A stretch of DNA of 6,241 bases from Gammaproteobacteria bacterium (lineage in GTDB: Bacteria > Pseudomonadota > Gammaproteobacteria > Chromatiales > Chromatiaceae), in NCBI GenBank assembly GCA_019136395.1, contig JAGVUH010000134.1, positions 1 through 6,241 on the forward strand, written 5' to 3'. Below the pieces are notes generated by a model that worked only from the letters and a program-made list of their open reading frames with translations, searched no databases and was not told the DNA's origin. A program made the position numbers and the translations under genes. Positions 5,000 to 6,241 of this stretch are shown piece by piece (position 1 is the stretch's first letter; each line of letters opens with the position of its first letter).

Positions 5000-5467
5000 A
5001 TGGCCATCGAAATTGAACGTAAATTCCTCGTCGTCGGCGAGACCTGGCGCGACCAGGTGCAATCCTCCACCCACATCATGCAGGGCTATATCGCCCATAC
5101 CCCGGAGGTGACGGTGCGGGTGCGCGTCAAGGGCGACCAGGGCTTTCTGACCATCAAGGGGGCCTCCCGGGGCATCGGCCGGCATGAATTCGAGTTCCCG
5201 ATCCCGCGGGCGGAGGCCGAGGAGATGCTGCGCGAGCTGGCGGTGATGCCCCCCATCGACAAGGTGCGTCACCACATCCCGATCGGCAACCATGTCTGGG
5301 AACTGGACGTCTTCGCCGGCGAGAACTTGGGCCTGGTGATGGCCGAGATCGAACTGACCGACCACGATGAGGACTTCGTCCTTCCCGACTGGGCCGGTCA
5401 GGAAGTCTCCGACGATCAGCGCTATTTCAACGTCAATCTCGCCAAGACCCCCTATCGCCAGTGGTGA
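5000..5467 (+). CDS. CYTH-domain protein, probable inorganic triphosphatase
   Basis: This 155-residue single-domain protein belongs to the CYTH (triphosphate tunnel) superfamily and resembles the short bacterial enzymes such as Nitrosomonas europaea NeuTTM, which hydrolyses tripolyphosphate. The signature ExExK is E4-E6-K8 in IEIERKFL. Further tunnel residues are R40 and R42 (VRVRV), K53 (TIKG), E63 and E65 (HEFEF), E101 and D103 (WELDVFAG) and E116 and E118 (MAEIEL), then GQEVSDDQRYFN near the end. These are the basic and acidic residues that hold the triphosphate and divalent metals. Class IV adenylate cyclase and thiamine triphosphatase are other CYTH activities, but length and motif pattern favour inorganic triphosphatase. 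It starts at ATG 5000 with AGGAG at 4983-4987, a rather long spacing. A binding-protein gene begins 10 nt after the stop. Confidence 0.93.
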   Translation: MAIEIERKFLVVGETWRDQVQSSTHIMQGYIAHTPEVTVRVRVKGDQGFLTIKGASRGIGRHEFEFPIPRAEAEEMLRELAVMPPIDKVRHHIPIGNHVWELDVFAGENLGLVMAEIELTDHDEDFVLPDWAGQEVSDDQRYFNVNLAKTPYRQW

Positions 5468-5477
5468 TCGGCTGGCC

Positions 5478-6241
5478 GTGATCAGGTTGAGACTGATCCT
5501 GAGCCTCGGCCTGTTCCTGAGCCTAACCCTGGACACGCAGGCCGGCGAGGACCCCATCCGCATGGGCCTGGCGGGACCGCCCCGCAACCTGGACCCCCGG
5601 TTGGCCACCGATGCCACCTCGGAGCGGATCAACGGCCTGCTCTACCGTCGCCTGGTCGCCTTCGACGCGCGCAGCCTGCCGGTGCCCTCCCTGGCGACGT
5701 GGGAGCAGGTGACGCCGACTCATTACCGCTTCACCCTGGGAGCGGAAGGGCGGACCTTCAGCGACGGCCGTCCTCTCACCAGCGCGGACGTCAAGGCGAC
5801 CTTCGACGCCGTCCTCGACCCCGCCCTGGGCTCCCCCCACCGTTCCGCCCTGGCCAACCTGGAGCGCGTCGCCACCGCCGGGGCCGACGGCATCGACTTC
5901 CACCTGCGGGAACCGGACCCCTTGTTTCCCGCCACCCTGGGCTTGGGCATCCTGCCGGCGGACCTGATCCAGGGCGGCCACCCCTTCGCCCAAGAGCCGG
6001 TGGGCAGCGGTCCCCTGCGCCTGGTGGCCTGGCCCCAACCGGGCCGGCTGGTCCTGGAGCGTCGGGAGGATGGCCAGATCCTGGAACTGCTGACGGTCAA
6101 GGACCCCAACGTGCGGGTCATGAAGCTGTTGCGCGGGGAGATCGATCTGCTGCAGAACGACCTGTCCCCCGAACTGATCGGTTTTCTGCGCGGCCGGGAC
6201 GAGGTCGAGGTGGTCAGCGCCCCCGGGGTCAACTACTCCTA
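5478..6241 (+). CDS. ABC transporter substrate-binding protein, peptide/nickel family (SBP_bac_5), 3' end outside window
   Basis: The first 254 residues of an extracytoplasmic solute-binding protein of the oligopeptide/nickel type are visible, and the frame is still open at the window edge. It begins with a signal peptide: IRLRL, hydrophobic ILSLGLFLSLTL (7-18), and a likely cleavage after TQA (20-22). No lipobox Cys is seen, so it is probably soluble in the periplasm. Family features in order are PRNLDPRLATDATSERI (36-51), LLYRRLVAFD (54-63), FSDGRPLTSADVKATFDAVLDP (94-115), the SPHRSALANLERV block (119-131) and PVGSGPLRLVAW (174-185). The start is the GTG at 5478, the only start fitting the signal peptide; SD support is weak, so translation may be coupled to the CYTH gene 10 nt upstream. 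Ligand (peptide, metal or other) cannot be assigned; permease genes would be expected downstream. Confidence 0.88.
   Translation, partial: MIRLRLILSLGLFLSLTLDTQAGEDPIRMGLAGPPRNLDPRLATDATSERINGLLYRRLVAFDARSLPVPSLATWEQVTPTHYRFTLGAEGRTFSDGRPLTSADVKATFDAVLDPALGSPHRSALANLERVATAGADGIDFHLREPDPLFPATLGLGILPADLIQGGHPFAQEPVGSGPLRLVAWPQPGRLVLERREDGQILELLTVKDPNVRVMKLLRGEIDLLQNDLSPELIGFLRGRDEVEVVSAPGVNYS

Noticed and set aside
4898..5632. - strand frame (244 codons) opposite the CYTH gene and binding-protein start
   Set aside because: No recognisable domain, and it covers two clear + strand genes.

Overview
The window is GC-rich proteobacterial chromosome. The codon use, SD-led genes and gene content (class I photolyase, NDUFA9-type SDR, RlmD, small CYTH phosphatase, oligopeptide-type binding protein) suggest a high-GC gammaproteobacterium, perhaps a purple sulfur bacterium or relative. 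That placement is inference from sequence style, not a search. All chromosomal genes run on the + strand; only the transposase is on the - strand.

Layout: (1) 1-711, C-terminal half of a class I DNA photolyase. (2) 763-1589, a complete 827-bp IS5-family (IS427-group) insertion sequence with near-perfect ends, flanking CTAG repeats, two overlapping transposase frames and an A AAA AAG slippery site, inserted 51 bp after the photolyase stop. (3) 1755-2681, an NAD(P)-binding atypical SDR of the NDUFA9-like group. (4) 2709-2840, a non-coding cluster of three copies of a 25-bp repeat spaced 43-44 bp apart, with small TTCGCG/CGCGAA dyads. (5) 2907-3525, a toxin-first type II toxin-antitoxin pair (RelE/ParE-superfamily toxin, XRE-type antidote) with a 16-bp imperfect palindrome over its probable -10 box. 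(6) 3634-4862, rlmD broken by an internal deletion of about 100 nt that shifts the frame and removes the fourth iron-sulfur cysteine. (7) 5000-5467, a CYTH triphosphatase-like protein. (8) 5478 to the right edge, the start of an extracytoplasmic ABC-transporter binding protein.

The housekeeping genes do not form one pathway. The central 2 kb is an accessory zone (repeat cluster, toxin-antitoxin pair, decayed rlmD) with an IS upstream, which suggests a locally plastic segment. I did not find a convincing new multi-gene system. The observations most worth checking are the rlmD lesion, the periodic repeat cluster and the toxin-antitoxin operator.
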